Assembly (NCBI RefSeq): GCF_014642405.1
Contig: NZ_BMIN01000007.1
Span: 1 to 64,000, forward strand
Direction: 5' to 3'
From: Pontibacillus salipaludis
GTDB lineage: Bacteria > Bacillota > Bacilli > Bacillales > BH030062
DNA: 64,000 nucleotides
The notes below the pieces were generated by a model. It saw only the letters and a list, made by a program, of their open reading frames with translations. It was not told where the DNA came from and made no database searches. Position numbers and translations under genes: made by a program. Shown here one piece after another: positions 1 through 8,548 of the stretch (its first letter is position 1; every line of letters starts with the position of its first letter).

Positions 1-124
1 TAGGGCTTCGTAGTTTATCTCATCGATATAAATTTCTACGTCAAACTTAGGGAAACCGCCGAGTACGGGTCCGTACGCTCGGTGGTGTGAGAGGACGGAG
101 GTTAGTCACCTCCTCCTACTCGAT
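1..124 (+). mobile_element. 3' end of a group II intron (domains V-VI), cut by window edge
   Basis: The stretch at about 55-84 folds as a short hairpin (CCGAG...CTCGG around TACGG...CCGTA) and is followed by GGTGTGAGAGG. Positions 96-114 form a second hairpin (GGAGGTTAG / CACCTCC), and the unit ends CCTACTCGAT. This order matches the domain V - domain VI - 3' splice-site layout that I know from bacterial group II introns. The reverse transcriptase and domains I-IV would lie before position 1 and cannot be checked. The intron boundary would fall near 124, 57 bp before the antiporter start. Intron identity rests on remembered family sequence, not on a search. Confidence 0.6.
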
Positions 125-125
125 T

Positions 126-137
126 ATCACATGTGAT
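126..137. promoter_or_regulatory. 12-bp palindrome ahead of the antiporter gene
   Basis: ATCACATGTGAT is a perfect palindrome directly after the presumed intron end and 45 bp before the antiporter start codon. It could be an operator for that gene or part of the intron insertion target. No regulator can be assigned. Confidence 0.3.
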
Positions 138-181
138 TTTTCACACAATATTATAAACAAGCAAGAAAGAGGTGCAACAAC

Positions 182-1471
182 ATGAATATAAACAAAGGGA
201 ATCCAATCGCCCTGTTACCCTTGTTCATTTTCTTAGTTATCTTTGTAGGGTCTGGTATAGTAACAGGTGATTTCTATTATATTTCAATTTTAATCCCAGC
301 CCTAATTGCAGCCATTGTAGCAATCCTACAAAATCGAAAGAAGCCAACCTTCGAAAAAGTTGAGCAATTTGCGAAAGGTGCAGGCCACCCTGACATTATG
401 ATTATGGTCTTCATTTTCATATTGGCCGGTGCGTTCTCATCGGTGGCAAGCAGTATTGGTGCAGTAGAGTCTACAGTAAACTTGGCATTAACCTATCTTC
501 CTGAGAATTTAATAATTGTTGGAGTCTTCATTATTGCTGGCTTTATCTCACTTTCTATGGGAACATCAGTTGGAACAATTAGTGCACTAGCACCAATTGC
601 TGTCGGAATTAGTGCTGAAACAGATTTCTCTGCGGCATTATCGCTCGCAGCAGTTGTTGGCGGCGCAATGTTTGGTGACAACCTTTCCATTATTTCTGAT
701 ACGACAATTGCAGCTGTGCGAACACAGAAAACGGAAATGAAAGACAAGTTTAAAGCGAACTTCTTTATCGTTCTTCCTGCAGCGATTGCGACTATTATAG
801 TATTAATTGTGATCACTTCAGGTGGAACATCTTCTATTGATGCAGAAAATTTCAATTGGTTAAAGGTGATTCCTTATATTGGCGTTTTAGTGGGTGCGTT
901 AGCAGGTTTGAATGTTATGGCCGTGCTCATTGGCGGAATTCTGCTATCTGGAATTATTGGAGGAGTTAGTGGAAATTACTCTCTTGATGCTTTTATGTCG
1001 AACATAACATCAGGTATTAACTCGATGTCGGAATTAATTTTCCTTACTATTATTATTGGTGGAATTGTAGCCATGATTCAACACAATGGCGGAATTCAAT
1101 TTCTTCTTCACACACTTACAAAAGGAATTCGTTCTAAAAAAGGTGCTGAAGGCAGTATCGCTGGTCTGGTAGCAACTACAAACCTAGCTACAGCAAATAA
1201 TACAATCGCTATTATTACTACAGGACAATTAGCGAAGAACATTGCTGACGAATATGAGATTGATTCCAGAAAGTCAGCAAGTTTACTTGATATCTTCTCT
1301 TGTACGGTTCAAGGTTTAATTCCATATGGAGCACAGTTATTAACTGCAGCCCAAATCGGAAGCCTATCACCAATAGAATTACTGCCGTATTCTTTCTATC
1401 CTATATTAATAGCTATATCCGGAATCATTGCAATCGCAATTGGATTTCCACGTTTCAAAAAAGCAGCATAA
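182..1471 (+). CDS. Na+/H+ antiporter family (NhaC-type) membrane protein
   Basis: 429-residue, very hydrophobic protein that is membrane segments almost throughout. It has the GGAMFGDNLSIISDTT segment (about residues 160-175) typical of the NhaC-like Na+/H+ antiporter superfamily, and a related TNLATANNTIAII stretch late in the protein. Members exchange sodium for protons, or sometimes organic acids or amino acids, across the cytoplasmic membrane. The exact substrate cannot be read from the sequence. The start is set by AGAGGTG eight bases before ATG. The gene stands alone between a group II intron end and a strong terminator, so its original promoter region may have been altered by the intron. 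Confidence 0.8.
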   Translation: MNINKGNPIALLPLFIFLVIFVGSGIVTGDFYYISILIPALIAAIVAILQNRKKPTFEKVEQFAKGAGHPDIMIMVFIFILAGAFSSVASSIGAVESTVNLALTYLPENLIIVGVFIIAGFISLSMGTSVGTISALAPIAVGISAETDFSAALSLAAVVGGAMFGDNLSIISDTTIAAVRTQKTEMKDKFKANFFIVLPAAIATIIVLIVITSGGTSSIDAENFNWLKVIPYIGVLVGALAGLNVMAVLIGGILLSGIIGGVSGNYSLDAFMSNITSGINSMSELIFLTIIIGGIVAMIQHNGGIQFLLHTLTKGIRSKKGAEGSIAGLVATTNLATANNTIAIITTGQLAKNIADEYEIDSRKSASLLDIFSCTVQGLIPYGAQLLTAAQIGSLSPIELLPYSFYPILIAISGIIAIAIGFPRFKKAA

Positions 1472-1480
1472 CTAAAAAAA

Positions 1481-1509
1481 GACGGGATCCTCGATCCCGT
1501 CTTTTTTTT
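1481..1509 (+). terminator. Rho-independent terminator after the antiporter
   Basis: GACGGGATC and GATCCCGTC form a perfect 9-bp stem with a three-base loop, followed by eight T. The left end of repeat copy A begins two bases after the T-run. Confidence 0.9.
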
Positions 1510-1510
1510 A

Positions 1511-1710
1511 GGCTCTGTTAATGTCTAATGTTAATCTTATTTCATAGAAGCCCTCTTATATGGAATACACAAAACTGAGACACTTTTTTTGTAAATGGAC
1601 CGTTTCGTTTGTTGAGTGCTTGGGGGTGTCGCTGGAACGACTCGCTATCCGAACCCCCTTATGCTCTATCTCCTATAACGGAAATATCCTCTCAATATCA
1701 ATTGTCGCGT
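1511..1710. repeat. Composite hairpin element, copy A (decayed, internally deleted)
   Basis: Begins with GGCTCTGTTAATG, the same terminus as copy B at 24572. It continues with recognisably similar sequence: a CTTATATGGAA subterminal arm, GAGACAC, a TTGAGTG stretch and GGAACGACTCGCT. After about 1645 the large hairpins are missing and only a short right-half motif (ACGGAAATATCCTCTC) remains near 1677. No second terminal repeat is visible. This is an old, internally deleted relative inserted against the terminator T-run. Confidence 0.65.
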
Positions 1711-1729
1711 ATAAACGCTAAAAGGAGGC

Positions 1730-1846
1730 TTACATGAAATTCTCTACAACGATGATTTGCCTTGCAAATGTCTCCCTTTTTGTGAAAACAAATAATAGAA
1801 ATAAAAAGAAAATCGTAAATAATGGAATGCTCATCCACTTTCCCAT
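1730..1846 (-). CDS. 38-residue single-span membrane peptide, last gene of the sigma/ABC operon
   Basis: Short frame with a strong site (GGAGGGAGTCAC then ATG) starting 11 bases after the permease stop codon. It translates to an N-terminal hydrophobic helix (about residues 6-22, rich in F, L and I) and a charged C-terminal tail beginning TKRETFARQ. Hydrophobicity, spacing and operon position argue that it is a real small membrane protein rather than chance. It could be an accessory subunit of the exporter encoded just upstream; that is inference. An opposite-strand frame over the same bases is poorer, being hydrophilic and without gene context. Confidence 0.6.
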   Translation of the reverse strand: MGKWMSIPLFTIFFLFLLFVFTKRETFARQIIVVENFM

Positions 1847-1857
1847 GTGACTCCCTC

Positions 1858-2721
1858 CTACACATCACGTTTTCGGAATAGTATGATCGCTACTGCGAGC
1901 GCAATACACCCGTACATAATGGTATAAAGAATCATCACATTATTAGGAGCGGATGCACTTGCAAACATCCCCTGCTGAGCAAGACTGACGGGGTTGTCTG
2001 CTGTATCAAATAGAAACACGGTCATTTTACGGTACATAGCGTCTACAGGAAAAATGAGGCTTGAAATAATACCTATATTCACAAGCGCTCCCTTTTCCAT
2101 TATGGTTCCAATTTGTTCTACAAAGCCTCCTATGAAGGCAGAGCCGTAAAGGATTATTAATACAATCCCTGCATTTAGCGTTGTCATTCGACTACTTAAC
2201 ATGACACCTAATGTCACTAGAACAAGGGGTTGTAACATATATGTTGCTGAGGCACTTACAATTTGGCTAATGGAGAAATCAAGTGATACAACTTCGCCTC
2301 CTATGCCTTGATGCAGAATAATGATGCCCGCAAACAAAAAAGCCGCGTAAGCAATTAACAACCCTCCAAGACCAATTACTTTCCCAAACAAAAACTGTGT
2401 ACGCGTTATAGGTCGCATTAGCCACGTATCGATTTGATGACTATCTATTTCACTAGCGATAGCACTTACACTAGATAAAATAGAGAGCAAAGCAACAATG
2501 AACGATGAGAAATAAAGCCCTATACTTAATAATTGAGAGGAAAATAGCTGTTGCTGCATCATTTGGTCTACGGTAGAGGCTCCAAAACTTTTCCAATCTT
2601 TAACTGCATAGTGTATAGCTACTCCATATAAAATAAGAAAGACGGCTGTCATCATCATTGTAATAAGGAAAATGCGTTTGGATACAATCTCTTTAAACGT
2701 TAACTTAGCGATGGTCCACAT
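1858..2721 (-). CDS. ABC-2 type exporter permease
   Basis: 287 residues with about six hydrophobic segments. It starts MWTIAKLTFKEIVSKR, the usual amphipathic lead-in of ABC-2 type permeases, and carries IDTWLMRPITRTQFLFGK, a typical cytoplasmic segment of such exporters. ATG at 2721 is preferred over the ATG 18 bases upstream because AAGGAG lies seven bases before it. The gene overlaps the end of the ATPase gene by 17 bp, indicating translational coupling. With the ATPase it would form a membrane exporter of unknown substrate, probably linked to envelope stress given the sigma/anti-sigma pair in the same operon. Confidence 0.85.
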   Translation of the reverse strand: MWTIAKLTFKEIVSKRIFLITMMMTAVFLILYGVAIHYAVKDWKSFGASTVDQMMQQQLFSSQLLSIGLYFSSFIVALLSILSSVSAIASEIDSHQIDTWLMRPITRTQFLFGKVIGLGGLLIAYAAFLFAGIIILHQGIGGEVVSLDFSISQIVSASATYMLQPLVLVTLGVMLSSRMTTLNAGIVLIILYGSAFIGGFVEQIGTIMEKGALVNIGIISSLIFPVDAMYRKMTVFLFDTADNPVSLAQQGMFASASAPNNVMILYTIMYGCIALAVAIILFRKRDV

Positions 2722-3646
2722 ATCGACGCTCCTTTTCATTTACCCAATGCATAAACACATCTTCTAAATGAGGGATAACGGGTGTTACTTCATAGATTGG
2801 AAGCTTATGATTTGCCAAGAAATCAACAAGTCTTGGAATATCTTCTTCCCTCTTCAATTGATATAATGCTTTAGATCGGCCATTCACAGCTTCCTTTCTT
2901 TCTACGTTACGCACAAAGTCAGGAAAATCAAGTTTTGTAGATTCAGCTTTAGCCGAAGACATAATTTCAACCTGTGCTTCCACCATCATGAGTTCACGCC
3001 ATTTCCCCTGAACGATTAGTTCACTCTTATGTACAATAGAAACATGATCACAAACTGACTCTACCTCATTGAGTAAATGACTATTCAAGAAGATGGTTTT
3101 CCCTTGATCTTTTAAATGAAGCATTAAGTCACGGACATCTTTCCTTCCAATTGGGTCAAGAGCTGATGTAGGTTCGTCTAAGAAGATCAGTTTCGGATCA
3201 TTAATAAGCGCACAGGCAAGTCCAATGCGTTGTGACATCCCTTTTGAATACCCTTTAATCTTTTCTTTATCACGTCCTGTCATCCCAACGAGGTCAACCA
3301 CTTCGTCGATCCGCTTCTTTCTTTCACGTATTGGCACCTTACACAATTCTGCATGACTTTCAAGTAATTTTCGACCTGTGAGCCAATCTGGGTATCGAAA
3401 TAGTTCTGGCAGATAACCTACTTTTTCTCTTGATTCTGGTGTGCCAATTGGTTTCCCTAAAATCTTTCCTTCTCCACTTGTAGGGTTTAGAAGTCCTAAC
3501 ATGGTTCTTACAAATGTACTTTTCCCGGCACCATTTGGACCAAGGAATCCATAAACCATGCCCTCTTCTATTTCCAAAGACACATTACGTATACCAGCCT
3601 GGCCATTGTAGGTTTTCGTCAATCCTTTAGCTTCCATAACATTCAT
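2705..3646 (-). CDS. ABC transporter ATP-binding protein
   Basis: 313 residues. Walker A GPNGAGKST lies near residue 40, the signature is YSKGMSQR, Walker B is LIFLDEPTSALDP, and the switch histidine is in NSHLL. A C-terminal extension of about 90 residues follows the nucleotide-binding domain, as in ABC-2 exporters of the CcmA/YhaQ type. The start at 3646 (MNVMEAKGLTK) has AAAGGAG eight bases upstream; earlier in-frame TTG and ATG codons have poor spacing. It powers the permease encoded directly downstream. Confidence 0.9.
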   Translation of the reverse strand: MNVMEAKGLTKTYNGQAGIRNVSLEIEEGMVYGFLGPNGAGKSTFVRTMLGLLNPTSGEGKILGKPIGTPESREKVGYLPELFRYPDWLTGRKLLESHAELCKVPIRERKKRIDEVVDLVGMTGRDKEKIKGYSKGMSQRIGLACALINDPKLIFLDEPTSALDPIGRKDVRDLMLHLKDQGKTIFLNSHLLNEVESVCDHVSIVHKSELIVQGKWRELMMVEAQVEIMSSAKAESTKLDFPDFVRNVERKEAVNGRSKALYQLKREEDIPRLVDFLANHKLPIYEVTPVIPHLEDVFMHWVNEKERRYVDHR

Positions 3647-3707
3647 AACCATATCTCCTTTCAACAGACACGCACAAAATGGGCTGCATATAAGCAGCCC
3701 TTTATGA

Positions 3708-4904
3708 TTATTGTGCTAAATGGTTGGCAATTGATTTTAGTTCTTGATTTGTTAGTCGAGGTTTTTCAACACCATTTTTTCCGTGAACCGTATAGGAATC
3801 TACTATATGGATGTACTCCCCTTCTTGCCACATGATTGTAGCTCCGCTATCGCTATTCATTAAATATCCTTTGTTTCCTGCGATATTCAACTCTTCTAAC
3901 TCTTCATCTTCATGTTCAATGTAAGGAAGAGGTAAGGTTTCTTCTATGCTTTGAATCTGCTGAATTTGGCGCTTTACATTATAAGGAACAAACGGAAGTT
4001 CTAGTAATGTATCCTTCAGCTCTTCAACCGAAGTACCTTTAGGAACCGCAAAGGTGGGAGCGTCAACCTTTGAATAACTCACCTGTTTCTCTTCTTTTCT
4101 AAAATCGAAATTCCGTGATTCTCCAACTTGTAACGAAAACGTTTTTCCATCTAATGCTTGATCAAATTGTCGTTCCACACCGAACTGCGTTAATAAATTA
4201 TTGGCTTTTGTTACATCAAGATTAAAGCTCATCTTATACCCTGGATCAATGTTTAAGCTTTCAAATGTAAATGAATCGATTTCCGGAACATCATATCCAG
4301 CTTCCTCCGCTTCTTGCACTCGGTTAAATCTAGATTGTTCACTATAACTGTTAAAGTCAGTTGTTCTATCTGAAATTCCTATTTCACCAAGCCCTTTTAA
4401 TTCATAGGTTCCTTCTTCTTCCCGGCTTAGCCATTGGTCAACTTCGTTCATATCCTCTTGTGTCAATTTAACCATTTCAACCTGATTGACGCGGAACATA
4501 GATAGGAATTGATCGGCAGCAACTTGAACTTGCGGGAAAGCAAGAGATCCAAAAATTGTAGCCGCTGCCATCCCAGAAGCAATAAAACGTTTGGTTTTCG
4601 TAGTCAATTTAAACACTCCTTTTTGTTTCTGTGGTTTTTCACTATCTTGGATTACGATCGAATCATTCTTCATTTCCTTCTCCTGAATCTTGCTTTCAAA
4701 TGAACGCCAGGCGGCATCTACATCGATGGGGAGATCTGATTCTTGAAACGAGGGTTCGATTTCAGACTCCAGTGCTTGTAATTCTTCTAATTCTTCACGA
4801 CAAGAAGCACAGGTCTCTAAATGTTGCATGACAACCTTTTTCTCATCACGGGTTAATTCATCGTCTAGGTATGCTTGTAACATTCCGTTCTCAATACATG
4901 CCAT
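3708..4904 (-). CDS. Zinc-finger anti-sigma factor with extracytoplasmic domain
   Basis: 398 residues. The N-terminal zf-HC2 anti-sigma motif has C3, H28, C32 and C35 (HLETCASC). One transmembrane segment (about residues 100-120, FIASGMAAATIFGSLAF) follows, then an outside domain of roughly 270 residues. Such proteins hold an ECF sigma factor at the membrane and release it on a signal. The start at 4904 (MACIENG) has AAGGGG nine bases upstream and overlaps the sigma gene by 14 bp, so the two are translationally coupled. The large outer domain is not one I recognise and may be the sensor. Confidence 0.85.
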   Translation of the reverse strand: MACIENGMLQAYLDDELTRDEKKVVMQHLETCASCREELEELQALESEIEPSFQESDLPIDVDAAWRSFESKIQEKEMKNDSIVIQDSEKPQKQKGVFKLTTKTKRFIASGMAAATIFGSLAFPQVQVAADQFLSMFRVNQVEMVKLTQEDMNEVDQWLSREEEGTYELKGLGEIGISDRTTDFNSYSEQSRFNRVQEAEEAGYDVPEIDSFTFESLNIDPGYKMSFNLDVTKANNLLTQFGVERQFDQALDGKTFSLQVGESRNFDFRKEEKQVSYSKVDAPTFAVPKGTSVEELKDTLLELPFVPYNVKRQIQQIQSIEETLPLPYIEHEDEELEELNIAGNKGYLMNSDSGATIMWQEGEYIHIVDSYTVHGKNGVEKPRLTNQELKSIANHLAQ

Positions 4905-5457
4905 CCCGGTCATCCCCTTTCATTTGAGAATATACATGTTTAAACCGCTTCTTTGCCCTGGCAATCAACGTGCCAACGGAGGTACGCTCAACGTTTGCTG
5001 TTTGAGCAATCTCCCCGTACTTAAAGCCTGAGAATTTCATCATTAGTAAAAGTTGGTCCCTTTCATTTAATTGAGCTAGCGCATCTTTTACTTCTTGACG
5101 GTCTTCTTTTTTCATATAAGACTCTTCTACTGAAGCCAATAAATCATTGCTATATTCGGCTTGTTTCTCTGCTTTTTTCATCTGTCTTTTTTCAGTTCGT
5201 ATGTAGTTGTAAGATAAACGAACAGCAACTTTCATGAGCCAGGCCGGAATAGACTCAATGTCTTGCCAGTCAGAATGATAAAATTTCAGAAATACTTCTT
5301 GAGCAATTTCTTCTGCTGTTTGTCGATCGTGTACGATGCTTATCGTTTTCCGAACGACATTTGGATAGTATTGTTTAAATAGTTGTTGAAACTGAGCTCC
5401 TGTTGGCTCCGTTTCATTGGAGTAATTCGAATCGAACAAATTTGCTCTCACCTCCAA
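4891..5457 (-). CDS. ECF-type RNA polymerase sigma factor
   Basis: 188 residues. Region 2 is visible at about 25-95 (FKQYYPNVVRKT, AEEIAQEVFLKFYH), and region 4 helix-turn-helix at about 125-175 (LNERDQLLLMMKFSGFKYGEIA, RTSVGTLIARAKKRFK). It starts at TTG, with AGGAGG seven bases upstream. It directs transcription of a stress regulon and is presumably held by the anti-sigma factor encoded in overlap downstream. The operon sigma, anti-sigma, ATPase, permease, membrane peptide suggests the exporter is an output of this sigma factor. No confident autoregulated promoter could be picked in the 200 bp upstream. Confidence 0.88.
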   Translation of the reverse strand: MEVRANLFDSNYSNETEPTGAQFQQLFKQYYPNVVRKTISIVHDRQTAEEIAQEVFLKFYHSDWQDIESIPAWLMKVAVRLSYNYIRTEKRQMKKAEKQAEYSNDLLASVEESYMKKEDRQEVKDALAQLNERDQLLLMMKFSGFKYGEIAQTANVERTSVGTLIARAKKRFKHVYSQMKGDDRDGMY

Positions 5458-5684
5458 AGCGGCCCCTCCTTTCGAACAGCTTTCATAATAGAGACACCAA
5501 ATTTATTATTTTTGTGACAGATCTATAGAAAAAAATTCAAGTAATTTCTTTTTATGTAAACCTTCATATGTCCTATTTATTATAATTCAAAAGGGTAGAG
5601 TTTTGAGCCGTTCCTGTTAACTAAAAACCCATACCCTTCTCTCTCCAGTCAATATGCTTATCTCGAATCGGGGGTTCCCCAAAA

Positions 5685-5717
5685 AAATCTGCTCCCTTTT
5701 CAAAAGGAGCAGATTTT
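5685..5717 (-). terminator. Terminator after the DUF1028 gene
   Basis: AAATCTGCTCC and GGAGCAGATTT form a perfect stem just past the DUF1028 stop. On the minus strand it is followed by seven T. Confidence 0.85.
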
Positions 5718-5725
5718 CTATAGCT

Positions 5726-6601
5726 TTAGACTTGCTTATGTTTCATAAACTCGAGAACCTCTAAGTCAAGTTTACCATGTTCAAGAGCACGTTCCTCAAA
5801 ATTCTCTCTGTGTAGAAATGAGGTAAAGGCCTTATACATAATAGATTCTACAACATTCACTGTAGGTAAGTATCCAAGCCTTTTCAATTGAAGTAAAAGT
5901 TCTTGCTTAACCTCTCCTTGGATTAAGGCAACATTCTCTTCTTTCGTAGCCCCAAAGTAAAGTTGCTGAAGGTGATAAATCCTCACTAGCTCATGAATGG
6001 GTTCGTCATGTTCATCTACTCGCAGATCAATGAAACGATCGTTAAATCCCCCATATCCCCCATTTTCTTTAACCACAAGAAGGGCTGCAGATTGCTTCCC
6101 TCGTTTATCTCCACCCGCCATCTGCCCAGCTTGGAGCGCCTGTAACAACCGATCAGCTAAAGACCCTTTACTCGATTCGAACGTAGAAGCCATTTCAGTT
6201 ATGGTTTCTTCATTGACCAATATGTTTCCTTGAGCAGCAAAATTGGGGCCTGTTAAACCTCCCGCCCATTCGTAACAGGCGTCACCTGTGTAGGTAGCTG
6301 ACTTTCCCTTTGCATCCACAATTCCAACTTGACGTAATCCCCTTTCAGGATCAGCTTCCGTTAGTTGTTTGACTACTTCATCAGGAGCGTAACCTTCTTC
6401 TAACAAGCGAAGCCCCTCAGGTCCAAAGGAAGGATTAGCCAGGGATTGAGTAGCAACAGCGCCAACACCAGCTTTCGCCCAGGGAACGACAGAGCCAGAA
6501 CCTAAGAACTTAGACTGAACGGCAACTCCTAGCTCATTTGTTTCAGGATCGTACCCAACAATCGAAAACGTTGCAACAATAGGATTAGAAACTCTGCTCA
6601 T
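5726..6601 (-). CDS. DUF1028 family protein
   Basis: 291 residues. The N-terminal sequence ATFSIVGYDPETNELGVAVQ and the following GVGAVATQS and GPEGLRLLEEG segments are typical of DUF1028 proteins, which are predicted to have an Ntn-hydrolase-like fold and to process unknown amide or peptide substrates. The remaining third (about 220-291) is an extra helical region of no recognised type. GGGGAG precedes the ATG by about ten bases. The gene appears monocistronic with its own terminator. Function is unknown; the family call is confident. Confidence 0.75.
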   Translation of the reverse strand: MSRVSNPIVATFSIVGYDPETNELGVAVQSKFLGSGSVVPWAKAGVGAVATQSLANPSFGPEGLRLLEEGYAPDEVVKQLTEADPERGLRQVGIVDAKGKSATYTGDACYEWAGGLTGPNFAAQGNILVNEETITEMASTFESSKGSLADRLLQALQAGQMAGGDKRGKQSAALLVVKENGGYGGFNDRFIDLRVDEHDEPIHELVRIYHLQQLYFGATKEENVALIQGEVKQELLLQLKRLGYLPTVNVVESIMYKAFTSFLHRENFEERALEHGKLDLEVLEFMKHKQV

Positions 6602-6750
6602 TATTACTTCTCCCCTTCTCGTACCATAAATTAATCTAACTATAATAAATAAAATGGTCTTCTAGCAAGCACAATTTTTTAAGTATTATGTAAATTCGTA
6701 ACCTTGTGACTTACATTTTAAACATTTGGTTTACGTTCTAGTAAGAATTT

Positions 6751-6787
6751 AAATAACAAAAGCCTGAAGCACCATGTGCCTCAGGCT
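6751..6787 (-). terminator. Terminator after the first BCCT gene
   Basis: AGCCTGA and TCAGGCT pair around a loop, with TTTGTTATTT following on the minus strand, ten bases past the stop codon. Confidence 0.75.
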
Positions 6788-6797
6788 TAATGTAACA

Positions 6798-8474
6798 CTA
6801 ATCCTTTTTCTCATCTGGATGGTCCTTATCCTTTTCCTCATCTTCAAAATGAGCATCGATTGGACCTTTTTGCTGTTGTTCTTTTTTCTTCTTCCGCTTC
6901 AAGCGCTGCACAATCTTCTTATAATTCAATGTAAACGTCTTCGGTTCATAATGCTCTGAAGCACGGATGTCTTCAGACGAAGCACGCATAAAGGACCACG
7001 CTAGCATAACCATAATAAATAGTAGCGGAAACCCTCCAACTATGGCAGCTGTTTGCAATGTTCCTAGTCCACCAAGGAACATTAAGACGAGTGGCATAAG
7101 ACATAGAGCAAATGCCCAGAAGAGACGGTTCCATCGTAAAGGCTCGTCTTCTACCTCTTTTTGAACAACAGATGCTAAAATGTAAGAACTTGAATCAAAT
7201 GTCGTTGCTAAGAATATAATCGCTAAGATGGTGAAGATAAAGATCATAAACCACGCCATTGGAAGCTGACCAATGATCTCAATAATCGCTTTTGGCGCAC
7301 CTTCTTCATTCAATACATTAATAACATCAAACTCTCCTGTAAGTTGCATATGCAGGCCGTAGTTTCCTATGATTCCAAAGAATAGTATACTCCCAATCGT
7401 TCCATAAATGATGGTGCCAAGAATCATTTGTCGTATAGAACGACCTCTTGAGATCTTAGCTACAAATAGACCAACGAAAGGTGCATACACAAGCCACCAT
7501 GCCCAGTAAAAAACAGTCCAGGATTCAGGGAAGCTTGTTTGTTCATATGGCCCGAGCGCATTATATGGCTCAGTCCATGTACTCATATGAAAGAAGTTAT
7601 CAAGCAATAACCCAATGCTATTCGTAGTCGTTTCTGCCATAAACCTCGTAGGACCGAACATAAACACAAATGCTAATAGAAAGATTGATAACCATAAATT
7701 AAGATCACTTAAAACCTTTATCCCTTTTTTCAACCCACTATATGCACTGATTGCAAAAATAAGCGTAACAATGGCCAGGATAGCGGTCTTCATGACCATG
7801 TTTACAGGTATCCCTGTTAATTCATTAATTCCTTCAGCTATCATTGGAGTACCTAGAGCCAACGTAGTCCCTGCTCCACCTAACAACCCAAACATAAATA
7901 AGATATCGATTGCTGTCCCCACAGGACCGCTGGCAAGATTCCCTATAAGTGGTCTTGTGGCTTCACTAACTTTTAGCACAGGCTTCTTACGTACATAGTA
8001 AAAATAAGCCATTGGTAGTGCAGGAAGTGTATAAATGGACCATGCAATCGGTCCCCAATGAAAGATTCCATACGTACTTGCCCAGGCAATTGCTTCTTGT
8101 GTCCCTGGTTCCACACCGAATGGAGGGCCTTGATAGTAATACGCCCATTCAATCGTACCCCAGTACAGAATACTTGATCCAATCCCGGCACAGAACAACA
8201 TACCCGCCCAAGAAAAGTTATTAAATTCAGGCTTTTCCCCAGCATCACCTAATTTAACACGCCCATTGTCGCTAAAAGCAACATAGATAAGAAAGAAGAA
8301 AATACCTAATCCGACAAGTAAATACAACACCCCAAAATTAGTCGTTACAAATGTATTCGCCTGATTAACGTACTCGGCTCCTTTTTCCGGGAATAGAACT
8401 AGCGGAATCGTAACTAATAACAATAGTATAAAAGCCCCTAAAAACGTAGGCCAATCCATTATTCCTTTTTTCAT
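6798..8474 (-). CDS. BCCT family glycine betaine/choline-type transporter
   Basis: 558 residues with about 12 membrane segments. It carries the BCCT hallmark FYWAWWLVYAPFVGLFVAKI (about residue 320) and the substrate-site region FHWGPIAWSIYTLPALPMAYF with its conserved tryptophans. Family members (OpuD, BetP, BetL) import glycine betaine, choline, carnitine or ectoine by sodium symport under salt stress. The charged C-terminal tail (KRKKKKEQQQKGP) resembles the osmosensing tails of BetP-like proteins. AAAGGAG lies eight bases before ATG. It is a close paralogue of the gene immediately upstream, 74 bp away, so this is a tandem duplication. Confidence 0.92.
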   Translation of the reverse strand: MKKGIMDWPTFLGAFILLLLVTIPLVLFPEKGAEYVNQANTFVTTNFGVLYLLVGLGIFFFLIYVAFSDNGRVKLGDAGEKPEFNNFSWAGMLFCAGIGSSILYWGTIEWAYYYQGPPFGVEPGTQEAIAWASTYGIFHWGPIAWSIYTLPALPMAYFYYVRKKPVLKVSEATRPLIGNLASGPVGTAIDILFMFGLLGGAGTTLALGTPMIAEGINELTGIPVNMVMKTAILAIVTLIFAISAYSGLKKGIKVLSDLNLWLSIFLLAFVFMFGPTRFMAETTTNSIGLLLDNFFHMSTWTEPYNALGPYEQTSFPESWTVFYWAWWLVYAPFVGLFVAKISRGRSIRQMILGTIIYGTIGSILFFGIIGNYGLHMQLTGEFDVINVLNEEGAPKAIIEIIGQLPMAWFMIFIFTILAIIFLATTFDSSSYILASVVQKEVEDEPLRWNRLFWAFALCLMPLVLMFLGGLGTLQTAAIVGGFPLLFIMVMLAWSFMRASSEDIRASEHYEPKTFTLNYKKIVQRLKRKKKKEQQQKGPIDAHFEDEEKDKDHPDEKKD

Positions 8475-8548
8475 GGTCGTATCTCCTTTGATGTTAGACT
8501 TTCACACTTAAGATGTTCTAGGTATGAAAGTTTCATGCGTGGATCTAT

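Noticed and set aside
1734-1850. 38-codon plus-strand frame with AAAGGAGG upstream
   Set aside because: It is opposite the membrane peptide gene; the minus-strand frame has operon context and a clear membrane helix. The site match is probably chance, but this is the closest call.
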